Source: a beta proteobacterium AAP65 (GTDB taxonomy: Bacteria; Pseudomonadota; Gammaproteobacteria; Burkholderiales; Burkholderiaceae_C). From it: 64,000 nt of DNA. The notes below the pieces were generated by a model, which searched no databases, had not been told where the DNA came from, and saw only the letters and a program-made list of their open reading frames with translations. The stretch spans positions 1 to 64,000 of the forward strand of contig LJHW01000034.1 of the NCBI GenBank assembly GCA_001295865.1, written 5' to 3'. Position numbers and translations under genes: made by a program. This document shows positions 1 to 9,700 of this stretch, in pieces (position 1 is the stretch's first letter; each line of letters begins with the position of its first letter).

Positions 1-2104
1 GGTCCTCGCCGACGCCGAGCTGGCACTGCCGGCGGGCGCTGTCGAGAGCGGCGAGGCGCTGCTCGAAGCGCCTGTCGACGTCGCGGCCCTGCCGCCGCTC
101 GACGCCGAGCCCGTGCCCGCTGCGGCTGCAGAACCCGCCGCCCCGCCAGCGCCCCCGCCCGAGATCGACTGGCAACGTTTCACGCTCGGCGAGAGCCTGG
201 AGGCCGTGAACACCGAGCGCGCGACGGCCGGCAACGCCGTGGTGCGTGTGCGGGCCAGCCTGCTCGACCGCCTGGTGAACCAGGCCGGCGAGGTGAGCAT
301 CACACGTGCCCGCATCGACGCTGACGTGCGCCAGCTGCAGGGCTCGCTGAACGACCTCACCGACAGCCTGGAGCGCATGCGCAAGCAGCTGCGCGACATC
401 GAGCTGCAGGCCGAGACGCAGATCGCCACGCGCATCGAAGCGGCCAAGGCCGCCTCGCAGAGCTTCGACCCGCTGGAGATGGACCGCTTCACGCGTTTCC
501 AGGAACTCACGCGCTTCATGGCCGAGTCGGTCAACGACGTGGCCACCTTGCAGCGCAGCCTGCAGCGCACGCTGCAGAGCAGCGAAGACGAACTCGCCGC
601 GCAGGCCCGCCTGACGCGTGAACTGCAGGACGACCTGCTGCGCACGCGCATGGTCGAGTTCGACAGCATGGCCGAGCGCCTGCAGCGCACCACCCGCCAG
701 GCCGCCCGTGAAACCGGCCGCCAGGCGCGGCTGGAGATCGTGGGCGGGGCCATCGAAATCGACCGCGGTGTGCTCGAGCGCATGGCCGGCTCTTTCGAGC
801 ACCTGCTGCGCAACAGTGTGGCCCACGGCATCGAAACCCCGGCCGCACGCAGCGCCGCGGGCAAAGACGCCACCGGCCTCATCACCGTGGCCGTGGCCCA
901 GGCAGGCAACGAAGTGGCGGTGGAGTTTGCCGACGACGGCGGCGGCCTTGACCTGGCCCGCATCCGCCAGCGTGCGCTGGAGCGTGGCCTGCTGCCCGAG
1001 GGAGCTGCCGTCAGCGATGCCGAACTGGCGCAGATGATCTTCAAGCCCGGTTTCAGCACCGCGGAAACCGTGACCGAGATCGCCGGCCGCGGGGTGGGCC
1101 TGGACGTGGTGCGCGCCGAGGTCAACGCCATGGGCGGCCGCATCGAGACGCAGAGCCAGCCCGGCGCCGGCACGCGCTTCAAGCTGCTGCTGCCGCTGAC
1201 CACGGCCGTCACGCAGGTGGTGATGCTGCGCTGCGGCGAGCAGCAGGTGGCGGTGCCCTCGCCGCTGATCGAGACCGTGCGCCGCGTGCCCAACGAAGAG
1301 GTGGCGCGCGCCTATGCCGAGTTCAGCCTGGCCTATGCCGACGAAGCCGTGCCCTTCTTCTGGCTCGGCGCGCTGCTGCGCAGCGGTGGCCGCGGCGAAA
1401 CGCCGGGCCGCACGCAGACCGTGGTGGTCATCCGCAGCGCGGCCCAGCGTGTGGCCGTGCACGTCGACGAAGTCATGGGCAACCAGGAAGTGGTGGTCAA
1501 GAACGTCGGCCCGCAGCTGGCGCGCCTGCCGGGCCTGGCCGGCGTGACGCTGCTGCCCTCGGGCGCGGTGTCCTTGATCTACAACCCGGTGGCCCTGGCG
1601 GCGCTGTATGGCGACGAAGCGCGGGCCGCGATGCGGCAGGCCGGCGCCGCGCCGGCCGCGGCGCTGCTGCCGGACGAGGTGGCTGCGGGTGCGGTGCCCG
1701 TGGCGGCCTTGCCCGACCTGTCGCGCACGCCGATGGTGATGGTGGTCGACGATTCGATCACCGTGCGCCGTGTCACCCAGCGCCTGCTGGTGCGCGAGGG
1801 TTACCGCGTCGTCACCGCGAAAGACGGTCTCGACGCACTGGAGCGCCTGGCCGAAGAGCGGCCGGTGGTGCTGCTGTCGGACATCGAGATGCCGCGCATG
1901 GATGGCTTCGACCTGCTGCGCAACGTGCGCGCCGACGCACGCCTGGCAGGCCTGCCGGTGGTGATGATCACCTCGCGCACCGCGCAGAAGCACCGCGATT
2001 ACGCCGAGCAGCTGGGGGTGGACCACTACCTCGGCAAGCCCTATTCGGAAGACGAACTCCTGGGTCTGGTGGCGCGCTACGCGGGCACCCGGGTCCGGGG
2101 CTGA
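1..2104 (+). CDS. pilL: PilL/ChpA-type chemosensory hybrid histidine kinase, C-terminal part
   Basis: CheA-like hybrid kinase of the type that controls type IV pili; the reading frame (codons start at base 2) is open at the window edge, so the N-terminal Hpt domains lie outside. In order I see an Ala/Pro-rich linker, a dimerisation helix region (about 170-700), an HATPase with N box HLLRNSVAHGIE, G1 box DDGGGLD and G2 box GRGVGLD, a CheW-like domain from about 1200, and a receiver from about 1735. The receiver has the acidic pair VVDDS, phospho-acceptor Asp at codon 1880-1882 (SDIEMPRMDG) and the Lys of GKPYSED. The domain order matches PilL/ChpA rather than flagellar CheA, which lacks a receiver. 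The diguanylate cyclase follows after 39 bases. Exact orthology cannot be proven without the missing part. Confidence 0.88.
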   Translation, partial: VLADAELALPAGAVESGEALLEAPVDVAALPPLDAEPVPAAAAEPAAPPAPPPEIDWQRFTLGESLEAVNTERATAGNAVVRVRASLLDRLVNQAGEVSITRARIDADVRQLQGSLNDLTDSLERMRKQLRDIELQAETQIATRIEAAKAASQSFDPLEMDRFTRFQELTRFMAESVNDVATLQRSLQRTLQSSEDELAAQARLTRELQDDLLRTRMVEFDSMAERLQRTTRQAARETGRQARLEIVGGAIEIDRGVLERMAGSFEHLLRNSVAHGIETPAARSAAGKDATGLITVAVAQAGNEVAVEFADDGGGLDLARIRQRALERGLLPEGAAVSDAELAQMIFKPGFSTAETVTEIAGRGVGLDVVRAEVNAMGGRIETQSQPGAGTRFKLLLPLTTAVTQVVMLRCGEQQVAVPSPLIETVRRVPNEEVARAYAEFSLAYADEAVPFFWLGALLRSGGRGETPGRTQTVVVIRSAAQRVAVHVDEVMGNQEVVVKNVGPQLARLPGLAGVTLLPSGAVSLIYNPVALAALYGDEARAAMRQAGAAPAAALLPDEVAAGAVPVAALPDLSRTPMVMVVDDSITVRRVTQRLLVREGYRVVTAKDGLDALERLAEERPVVLLSDIEMPRMDGFDLLRNVRADARLAGLPVVMITSRTAQKHRDYAEQLGVDHYLGKPYSEDELLGLVARYAGTRVRG

Positions 2105-2143
2105 GCACGGCCGCCACTGGCGCGCCGCGCGCTGCACAGCACG

Positions 2144-3184
2144 ATGTCGCAGATCGTTGATCATCTGGCCGAACTGACGGGTTTCCGCGACCGTGACGTG
2201 CTCGACGTCACCCTCGTCGGGGCCCTGCGCGACCTGCTGCGGCCGCAAGAGGTGGCGATCTACCGTGCCATCGGCGAGCCGGGTGCCCAGGTCTGGATGA
2301 CCCGCGCCCGCCTGCGCCAGGGCGACACCACGCCGCAGGCCGACCCGCTGTGGGCCGAGCCGGGCAGCCTGCCGGCCCTGGACAGCGCGCCCGAACGCCT
2401 GGCCTGCCTGCAGCGCCAGGAGGCGGTGCTGCACAGCGCCGAGTCGGCCTGGGCCTGGTTCCCCGTCACCAATGAACAGCACGCGATACAGGTGCTGGAA
2501 CTGCACACCGCACGGCCCTTGGACGCCGAAGCCCTGCGCCTGGTCTGCAGCGTGCTGCGCATCTACCGCAACTTCCAGGACCTGCTCGACTACAGCGAGC
2601 GCGACACCCTCACCGGGCTCCTGAACCGCAAGACCTTCGACGAGAGTTTTCTGCGCGTGGCCAGTGCGGCCGCGGCCCCTGTGGCCGGTGCGCAGACCGC
2701 CGTGCGCCCCGAACTGCGCCGCTTCGCACCCGCCGGCCAAATGTGGCTGGCCGTCATCGACATCGACCACTTCAAGCGCGTCAACGACGTCTACGGCCAC
2801 CTCATCGGCGACGAGGTGCTGCTGCTGCTTTCGCGCCTCATGCGCAGCACCTTCCGCTTCCACGACCACCTCTACCGCTTCGGCGGCGAAGAGTTCGTGG
2901 TGCTGATGCGCTGCGACGATGCCGAGGCCGCTGCCGCGGCGCTCGACCGCCTGCGCCAGGCGGTGGCGGCCTACCGTTTTCCGCAGGTCGAGCGCATCAC
3001 GGTCAGCGTGGGCTTCACCGCGCTGCGCAGCTCCGACAGCCCCAGCGCTGCGTTCGAGCGGGCCGACCTGGCGCTGTACCACGTCAAGCAGAACGGGCGC
3101 GATGGCGTCGCAGGGCACGCACAGCTGGTGGCCCAGGGCCACCTGCAAGACCGCGAGCGCGACAACAAGATCGAGATGTTCTGA
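2144..3184 (+). CDS. Diguanylate cyclase (GGDEF protein)
   Basis: 346-residue protein predicted to make cyclic di-GMP from two GTP. The N-terminal half (about 1-150) looks like a GAF-type sensory region without a strong signature. The GGDEF domain starts near RDTLTGLLNR. The active-site motif is GGEEF at residues 247-251, and an RxxD product-inhibition site (RFHD, 238-241) sits exactly five residues before it, so both catalysis and feedback inhibition look intact. The metal-binding stretch DIDHFKRVND is present. No transmembrane segment is evident, so it is probably cytoplasmic. It follows the PilL-type kinase, so c-di-GMP may link to pilus-dependent motility; that link is inferred from position only. 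Confidence 0.9.
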   Translation: MSQIVDHLAELTGFRDRDVLDVTLVGALRDLLRPQEVAIYRAIGEPGAQVWMTRARLRQGDTTPQADPLWAEPGSLPALDSAPERLACLQRQEAVLHSAESAWAWFPVTNEQHAIQVLELHTARPLDAEALRLVCSVLRIYRNFQDLLDYSERDTLTGLLNRKTFDESFLRVASAAAAPVAGAQTAVRPELRRFAPAGQMWLAVIDIDHFKRVNDVYGHLIGDEVLLLLSRLMRSTFRFHDHLYRFGGEEFVVLMRCDDAEAAAAALDRLRQAVAAYRFPQVERITVSVGFTALRSSDSPSAAFERADLALYHVKQNGRDGVAGHAQLVAQGHLQDRERDNKIEMF

Positions 3185-3219
3185 GCGCGGGCCCGCCATA
3201 TCCCTGGCGCTGGAGAAGT

Positions 3220-3237
3220 TAAACAAACGTTTGATTT
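3220..3237. promoter_or_regulatory. Putative TetR-family operator
   Basis: The 10-base perfect palindrome CAAACGTTTG (3224-3233) extends with one mismatch to a 16-base dyad in an unusually AT-rich patch. It ends 24 bases before the TetR-type gene that heads the efflux operon. Its position and symmetry fit an autoregulatory operator; binding is inferred. Confidence 0.6.
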
Positions 3238-3244
3238 GATCGGC

Positions 3245-3250
3245 TACAGT
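3245..3250 (+). promoter_or_regulatory. -10-like hexamer TACAGT close to start codon
   Basis: TACAGT ends seven bases before the GTG start of the TetR-type gene and lies just downstream of the putative operator, so a bound repressor would cover the promoter. There is no clear -35. If used, the transcript would be leaderless. Confidence 0.35.
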
Positions 3251-3257
3251 CGGCGCC

Positions 3258-3971
3258 GTGAATGCACGCCGCAGCCCCTGCCCTTCGAACAGCGCCCCCG
3301 CTCCCGCCGTCCCGGCCCAGCCCGGCGACACCGAGCCACGCCGGCGCCTCGTGCATGCGGGCCTGCGCCTCTTCGCCACCCAGGGTTACAGCAAGACCTC
3401 CACGCGCGAGCTGGCCGAGGCCGCGCAGGTCAATGTGGCGGCCATCAGCTACTACTTCGGCGACAAGGCGGGGCTCTACCGCGCCGCCTTCAACGAACCC
3501 AGCGGTTCGCCCGACGAAGAAATGGCGCGATGGAACCAGGCCGGCCAGACGCTGCGCGAGGCGCTGCAAGGCTTCTACGCCGGCTTTCTGGAGCCGCTGC
3601 GCCAGGGTGATGTGGCGCGGCTGTGCATGAAGCTGCACTTCCGCGAAATGCTCGAACCCACGGGCCTGTGGGAGGCCGACCCCACCTTCGGCATCGGCCC
3701 CATGCACCAGGCCTTGCTGGCGCTGCTGGCGCGCCACCTCGGCCTGCCCGGCCCCGACGACGACCTGCAACGCCTGGCCATCTGCCTGGCCGGCCTGGGC
3801 GTGCACCTGCACGTGGGCCACGACATCAACGAACGGCTGGCGCCGGGCCTGGCCGACGGGCCCAGCGCGCTGGACCGCTGGTCTGAACGCCTGGTCGATT
3901 TCGGCCTGGCCCTCATCGAGGCCGAGCGCACACGCCGCGGCCTGCCCCTTCCTGCCCACCGAGAGCCGTGA
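3258..3971 (+). CDS. TetR/AcrR-family regulator with CerR-type C-terminal domain
   Basis: 237-residue repressor-type protein. The TetR DNA-binding domain lies at about residues 28-75, with the recognition-helix region VNVAAISYYFGDKAGLY, typical of the CerR/DUF1956 branch; the remainder is the ligand-binding domain. GTG is chosen as start because it directly follows the operator/-10 region and the next in-frame ATG lies inside the conserved core. The stop overlaps the start of the outer-membrane lipoprotein gene (TGATG), so the regulator is co-transcribed with the pump it probably controls. The inducing ligand is unknown. Confidence 0.88.
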   Translation: MNARRSPCPSNSAPAPAVPAQPGDTEPRRRLVHAGLRLFATQGYSKTSTRELAEAAQVNVAAISYYFGDKAGLYRAAFNEPSGSPDEEMARWNQAGQTLREALQGFYAGFLEPLRQGDVARLCMKLHFREMLEPTGLWEADPTFGIGPMHQALLALLARHLGLPGPDDDLQRLAICLAGLGVHLHVGHDINERLAPGLADGPSALDRWSERLVDFGLALIEAERTRRGLPLPAHREP

Positions 3972-5464
3972 TGACATCCCGCGACCTCGCAGCGCCGCCC
4001 TGGCGCCCCTTTCTGCACCGGGCGCTGCGCCCGCTCGCCGCCGCCGCGGCGCTGGCCCTGCTGGGGGCCTGCGCCACCAGCGCCGGCCCTGGCGCGCCGC
4101 TCGCCGCTGGCGCCCCGGCCGTGCCTGCCGCCTGGCAGGCGCCGGTGCCACCGGCTGCGGCTGCAGCCCAGGCCGGGCCCAGCTCGGCCTGGTGGGCCAG
4201 TTTTCGCGCGCCCGACTTGCCGGGCTTGATCGACGCGGCGCAGGCCGCCAGCCCCACGCTGGCCGCCGCGGCCGCGCGCATCGAGCGAGCGCGCGCCACA
4301 CGCACGGCCGCGGGTGCCGCCCAGCTGCCGCAGGTGGACGCCGTGGGCGCGCTGCAAAGCGGCCGCAGCCTGCCGCGCCAGCCCAGCGCCACCAGCGCCA
4401 GCCTGGGCCTGCAGGCAGCGTGGGAGATCGACCTCTTCGGCGGCGTGGCCGCCGGCCGTGACTCGGCCCAGGCGCGCCTGGAAGCCGCCCAGGCCGGCTG
4501 GCACGACGCGCGCACGGCCGTGGCGGCCGAAGTGGCCAGCAGCTACATCGCCTACCGCGGCTGCCTGGCCCAGGCCGCGCAGGCTGCCTTGGACGCCACG
4601 TCGCGCGAAGAAACCTCGCGCCTGACGGGCCTCAGCGCCCAGGCCGGTTTTGCCGCGCCGGCCGATGCCGCGCTGGCGCGAGCCGGCGCCGCGCAGGCGC
4701 GCAGCACCGCGGTGGCCCGGCGCGCGCAGTGCGAGACGCTGCTCAAGAGCCTGGTCGAACTGACAGCCTTGAGCGAGGCCGAGCTCCGCCAGCGGCTGGC
4801 CGATGGGCCAGCCGCAGCAGCCACCGTGCCGCAGCCTGCTGCGCTGGCCGTGCAGCTGCTGCCGGCCGAGCTGCTGCGCCGCCGGCCCGATCTGGCCGAG
4901 GCCGAACTTGCCGTGCTCGCGGCCGCCGCCGACCGGCGCGGTGCCGAAGCGCGCGAGCGCCCGCAGCTGCGCCTGTCCGGCAACCTGGCCGCCGCCAGCC
5001 TGCGCAGCGCGGGCGTCAGCAGCAGCGGCAGCACCTGGTCTTTCGGGCCGCTGCAGCTGAGCTTGCCGGTCTTCGACGGCGGCAGCAGCGCCGCCAACAG
5101 CGCCGCCGCGCGGGCCGAGTTTCACGCTGCCGTGGCGGCCTACCAGGGCCAGCTGCGCCGCGCCGTGCGCGAGGTGGAAGCGGCCCTGGTGGCGCTGGAC
5201 GCCAGCGCCTCACGTCAGCGCGACGCCGAAGCCGCCGCGCGTGATTTCGAAGCCGCGCTGCAGGCCACCCAGGCGCGCCAGCGCAGCGGGCTGGCCAGCC
5301 TGTTCGACCTGGAAGATGCACGCCGCCTCGCGCTGCAGGCGCAGAGCGCGCTCATCGACCTGCAGACCGAACGGGCCGCCGCCTGGATCACGCTCTACCG
5401 CGCTCTCGGTGGCGACTTCAACGCCGAAGCGAAGCCCGCCGTGGCGGTGTCGGCGGCGCCTTGA
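3971..5464 (+). CDS. RND efflux outer-membrane lipoprotein (NodT/OprM family)
   Basis: 497-residue outer-membrane channel of a tripartite RND pump. The N-terminus is a lipoprotein signal with lipobox LGAC and lipidated Cys34. Two repeats of the outer-membrane efflux domain follow, with long Ala-rich coiled-coil helices (about 75-270 and 285-480) that form the periplasmic tunnel. ATG at 3971 overlaps the regulator's stop by one base; an in-frame GTG at 3968 is an alternative. The order regulator, channel, adaptor, pump differs from the usual adaptor-pump-channel order but is seen in other betaproteobacteria. Substrate cannot be predicted. Confidence 0.92.
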   Translation: MTSRDLAAPPWRPFLHRALRPLAAAAALALLGACATSAGPGAPLAAGAPAVPAAWQAPVPPAAAAAQAGPSSAWWASFRAPDLPGLIDAAQAASPTLAAAAARIERARATRTAAGAAQLPQVDAVGALQSGRSLPRQPSATSASLGLQAAWEIDLFGGVAAGRDSAQARLEAAQAGWHDARTAVAAEVASSYIAYRGCLAQAAQAALDATSREETSRLTGLSAQAGFAAPADAALARAGAAQARSTAVARRAQCETLLKSLVELTALSEAELRQRLADGPAAAATVPQPAALAVQLLPAELLRRRPDLAEAELAVLAAAADRRGAEARERPQLRLSGNLAAASLRSAGVSSSGSTWSFGPLQLSLPVFDGGSSAANSAAARAEFHAAVAAYQGQLRRAVREVEAALVALDASASRQRDAEAAARDFEAALQATQARQRSGLASLFDLEDARRLALQAQSALIDLQTERAAAWITLYRALGGDFNAEAKPAVAVSAAP

Positions 5465-5530
5465 ACGCCGTGCCGCTCCGCTGCCCCGTTTTGCCCCACC
5501 CCTGAAATTTCACCTCCACCGGACCGCCCC

Positions 5531-6706
5531 ATGAAGCTGCCCGCGCCGACGCACCACTCCTTCATCCCTGGCCCGTGGCGCCTGACGCCGCTGCGTGCCG
5601 GCCTGGCCGCCGCCGCCCTGCTGTTGGCCGGCTTGATGGCCACCTGGGCGGTGCAGGCCGCCGACGACAAGGCCCAGCCGGCCCCCAAACCGGCGCTCAC
5701 CGTCACCGCCGCGGTGCCCCAGCGCAGCGAGATCGGCAGCGTGCTGGGCGCCAACGGCAGCATCGCGGCCTGGCAAGAGGCCGTGGTCGGTGCCGAGGCC
5801 AACGGCCTGCGCCTGGCCGAGGTGCGCGTGAACGTGGGCGACTTGGTGCGCAAGGGGCAGGTGCTGGCCACCTTCGCGCCCGAGCTGGTGCGCGCCGACC
5901 TCGCGCAAAGCCAGGCCGCCGTGGCCGAGGCCGAGGCCACGCTGGCCGAAGCCGCCGCCAACGCCCAGCGTGCGCGCGATCTGCAGGCCAGCGGTGCCTT
6001 GAGTGCGCAGCAGATCAACCAGTACCTCACCGCCGAGCGCACCGCGCAGGCGCGCCTGGCTTCGATGAAGGCCATGGCGCAGACGCAGCAGCTGCGCCTG
6101 GCGCAGACCCAGGTGCTGGCGCCCGACCACGGCGTGATCAGCGCGCGCAGCGCCACCGTGGGCGCGGTGGTGGCGCCGGGCACCGAGCTTTTCCGCCTCA
6201 TCCGCCAGGGCCGGCTGGAGTGGCGCGCCGAGGTGGCCGCCGACGAACTCGCGATGCTGAAAGCCGGGCAGACGGCGCGTGTGCTGGCTGCCAGCGGCGC
6301 GGCGGTGGAAGGCAAGCTGCGCATGGTGGCGCCCACCGTCGACCCGGCCACGCGCAACGGCCTGGTCTACGTCGACCTGCCCACCGCCGGTGCGCAGAAC
6401 GCGGGCCTGAAGGCCGGCATGTTCGCGCGTGGCGAATTCGGCACCGGCCAGCGCAGCGGCCTCACGCTGCCACAGAGCGCCGTGCTGCTGCGCGACGGCT
6501 TCAGCTATGTGTTCAAGCTGGGCGCCGACAACAAGGTCACGCAGGCCAAGGTGGCCGTGGGCCGGCGCGTGGGTGACCGCATCGAGATCACCGCCGGCCT
6601 GGACGCCGGCGCCCGCGTGGTCGCCAGCGGCGCCGGTTTCCTCACCGACGGCGACACCGTGCGCGTGGTGGACGCCCCGCCGGCCGTGAAGCCCGCCGCC
6701 AAGTGA
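5531..6706 (+). CDS. RND efflux periplasmic adaptor subunit (MFP/HlyD family)
   Basis: 391-residue membrane-fusion protein joining the inner-membrane pump to the outer-membrane channel. An N-terminal hydrophobic segment (about 20-45) acts as signal or anchor. Then come the first half of the lipoyl domain (GSIAAWQEAVVGAEANG), an Ala/Gln-rich alpha-hairpin (about 120-185), the second lipoyl half (APDHGVISARSATVGAVV), and beta-barrel and membrane-proximal domains to the end. It lies 66 bases after the channel gene and 34 before the pump gene, consistent with one transcript. No lipobox Cys is visible, so it is probably anchored by the N-terminal helix. Confidence 0.92.
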   Translation: MKLPAPTHHSFIPGPWRLTPLRAGLAAAALLLAGLMATWAVQAADDKAQPAPKPALTVTAAVPQRSEIGSVLGANGSIAAWQEAVVGAEANGLRLAEVRVNVGDLVRKGQVLATFAPELVRADLAQSQAAVAEAEATLAEAAANAQRARDLQASGALSAQQINQYLTAERTAQARLASMKAMAQTQQLRLAQTQVLAPDHGVISARSATVGAVVAPGTELFRLIRQGRLEWRAEVAADELAMLKAGQTARVLAASGAAVEGKLRMVAPTVDPATRNGLVYVDLPTAGAQNAGLKAGMFARGEFGTGQRSGLTLPQSAVLLRDGFSYVFKLGADNKVTQAKVAVGRRVGDRIEITAGLDAGARVVASGAGFLTDGDTVRVVDAPPAVKPAAK

Positions 6707-6740
6707 GCACCCGGCACCCCTTCTTGCGAAAGCCGCAACC

Positions 6741-9700
6741 ATGAACGTGTCAGCCTGGTGCATACGCAACCCCATCCCGGCGGTGATGTTCTTCGTCATG
6801 CTCACGCTGGCGGGGCTGCTGGGTTTCCAGTCGATGAAGATCCAGCAGTTCCCGGACATCGACCTGCCCACCATCAACGTCACCGCCAGCCTGCCCGGCA
6901 CCGCGCCGGCGCAGATGGAAACCGAGGTGGCGCGCAAGCTCGAAAACGCCGTGGCCTCGCTGCAGGGCGTGAAGAACATCTACACCAAGGTGCAGGATGG
7001 CGTGGCCATCGTCACCGTGGAGTTCCGCCTGGAGAAGCCCACGCAGGAGGCGCTGGACGACGTGCGCTCGGCCGTGGCGCGCGTGCGCAGCGATCTGCCC
7101 GGTGAGCTGCGCGACCCCGTCATCAGCAAGCTGGAACTGGCCGGCGCGCCCATCCTCACCTACACGGTGGCGAGCTCGCGCATGGACGACGAGGCGCTCT
7201 CCTGGTTCGTCGACAACGAGGTCACCAAGGCCATGCTCGCGGTGCGCGGCGTGGGCAGCGTGGCACGCGTGGGCGGCGTCACGCGCGAGGTGCGCGTGGC
7301 GCTCGACCCGGCGCGCCTGCTGGCGCTGAATGCGAGCGCGGCCGACATCTCGCGCCAGCTGCGCAACGTGCAGCAAGAGGCCTCGGGCGGCCGCGCCGAC
7401 GTGGGCGGCATCGAGCAGAGCGTGCGCACCATCGCCACCGTGCAGAGCGCGGCCGAGCTGGGCCGCCTGGAGATCAACCTCGCCGACGGCCGCCGCATCC
7501 GCCTGGACCAAGTCGCCACGGTCTCTGACACCGTGGCCGAGCAGCGCAGCGGCGCCTTGCTCAACGGCCAGCCGGTGGTGGGCTTCGAGATCGTGCGTTC
7601 ACGCGGCGCCGGTGAAACCGACGTCGCCGACGGCGTGCGCGCGGCGCTGGACAAGCTGCGCGCCGACCATCCCGACGTCACCGTCACCGAGGCCTTCAAC
7701 TTCGTCGACCCCGTGGTCGAGAACTACGAAGGCAGCATGTATTTGCTGCTGGAAGGTGCCGTGCTGGCGGTGCTGGTGGTGTGGCTCTTCCTGCGCGACT
7801 GGCGTGCCACGCTGGTGGCGGCGACCGCCTTGCCCTTGTCCATCATCCCGGCCTTCGCAGCCATGCACTACGTCTTCGGCTTCACGCTGAACACGGTGAC
7901 GCTGCTCTCGATGAGCCTGGTGGTGGGCATCCTGGTGGACGACGCCATCGTCGAGATCGAGAACATCATGCGCCACCTGCGCATGGGCAAAACGCCTTAC
8001 CAGGCGGCGATGGAAGCGGCCGACGAGATCGGCCTGGCGGTGATCGCCACCACCTTCACGCTGATCGCGGTGTTCCTGCCGACGGCCTTCATGGCCGGTG
8101 TGCCGGGCAAGTTTTTCGTGCAGTTCGGCTGGACGGCGGCCATCGCGGTGTTCTTCAGCCTCGTGGTGGCGCGCATGCTCACGCCCATGATGGCGGCCTA
8201 CATCCTGAAGCCGCCGAAAAGCGAACACCGCGAGCCCTTCTGGATGGGCCGCTACCTGCGCTGGGCGGGCTGGTGCCTGAAGCACCGCATCCTCACGCTG
8301 CTGGCCACGGGCGTGTTTTTCGTCGGCAGCTTCATGCTGGTGCCCTACCTGCCCACGGGCTTCCTGCCGCCTGACGACCTGAGCCAGACGCAGGTGACGG
8401 TGACGCTGCCGCCGGGCAGCACCTACCCGCAGACCTTCGCCGCGGCCGAACAGGCGCGCAGCGTGGTGCAGCAGAACCCGCACGTGAAGCTGGTCTACAC
8501 CGCCATAGGCGCGGGCAGCACGGGCGCCGACACCTTCACGCCGGGGGGTGGTGTGCCCGATGTCACCAAGGCCACCTTGACGATCAACATGACGCCGCGC
8601 GGCGAGCGCAGCAGCTTCTTCGGCGGCGGCCTCAGCAAGCAGGACATCGAGAGCCAGCTGCGCGAGGCGCTGGCGGTGATCCCCGGCGTGCGCGTGAAGG
8701 TGGGTTTTGGGGCCAGTGCCGAGAAGTACGTGCTGGTGCTGGCCGGTGAAGACGGCGCCGCGCTCAGTGCGCACGCCGCGGTGGTGGAGAAAGAGCTGCG
8801 CACCATCCCCGGCATCGGCGCCGTGACGAGCAGCAGCAGCCTGGTGCGGCCCGAGCTCATCGTGCGGCCCGACCCCGACAAGGCCGCCGACCTGGGCGTG
8901 ACCGCCGCCGCCATCGCCGACACGCTGCGCATCGCCACCGCCGGTGACTACGACCAGAGCCTGGCCAAGCTCAACCTCAGCCAACGGCAGATACCCATCG
9001 TCGTGCGCCTGCCGGCCGAGGCCCGCACCGACCTGGCCTTGCTGGCGCGCCTGCCGGTGCCCGGCAAAAACGGCCCGGTGATGCTGGGCAACGTGGCCAC
9101 GCTTTCCATCGCCAGCGGGCCGGCCAGCATCGACCGCTACAACCGCCAGCGCAACGTGAACTTCGAGATCGAGCTCAACCAGCAGCCGCTGGGCGAGGTG
9201 AAGACGGCGGTGCTGGCGCTGAACAGCGTGCAGAACCTGCCGCCGGGCATCACGCAAACCGAGATCGGCGATGCCGAGGCCATGAGCGAGCTCTTTGCCA
9301 GCTTCGGCCTGGCCATGCTGACCGGCGTGCTGTGCATCTACATCGTGCTGGTGCTGCTGTTCAAGGACTTCGTGCAGCCGGTCACCATCCTCGGTGCGCT
9401 GGTGCTGTCCATCCCGGGGGCCTTTCTCGCGCTCTTCATCACGCAGACGGCGCTCTCCATGCCCAGCATGATCGGCCTGATCATGCTGATGGGCATCGCC
9501 ACGAAGAACAGCATCCTGCTCGTGGACTACGTGATCCTGGCGCGGCGCGAGGGCATGCAACGTTTCGAGGCCATCATCGACGCCTGCCACAAGCGAGCGC
9601 AGCCCATCGTGATGACCACCATCGCCATGGGCGCGGGCATGCTGCCCATCGCCCTGGGCATAGGCACCGACCCGAGCTTCCGCGCGCCGATGGCCATCGT

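Noticed and set aside
7599-9590. 663-codon minus-strand open frame inside the RND pump gene
   Set aside because: Antisense to a fully conserved transporter; the His/Arg/Gln-rich translation has no domain.
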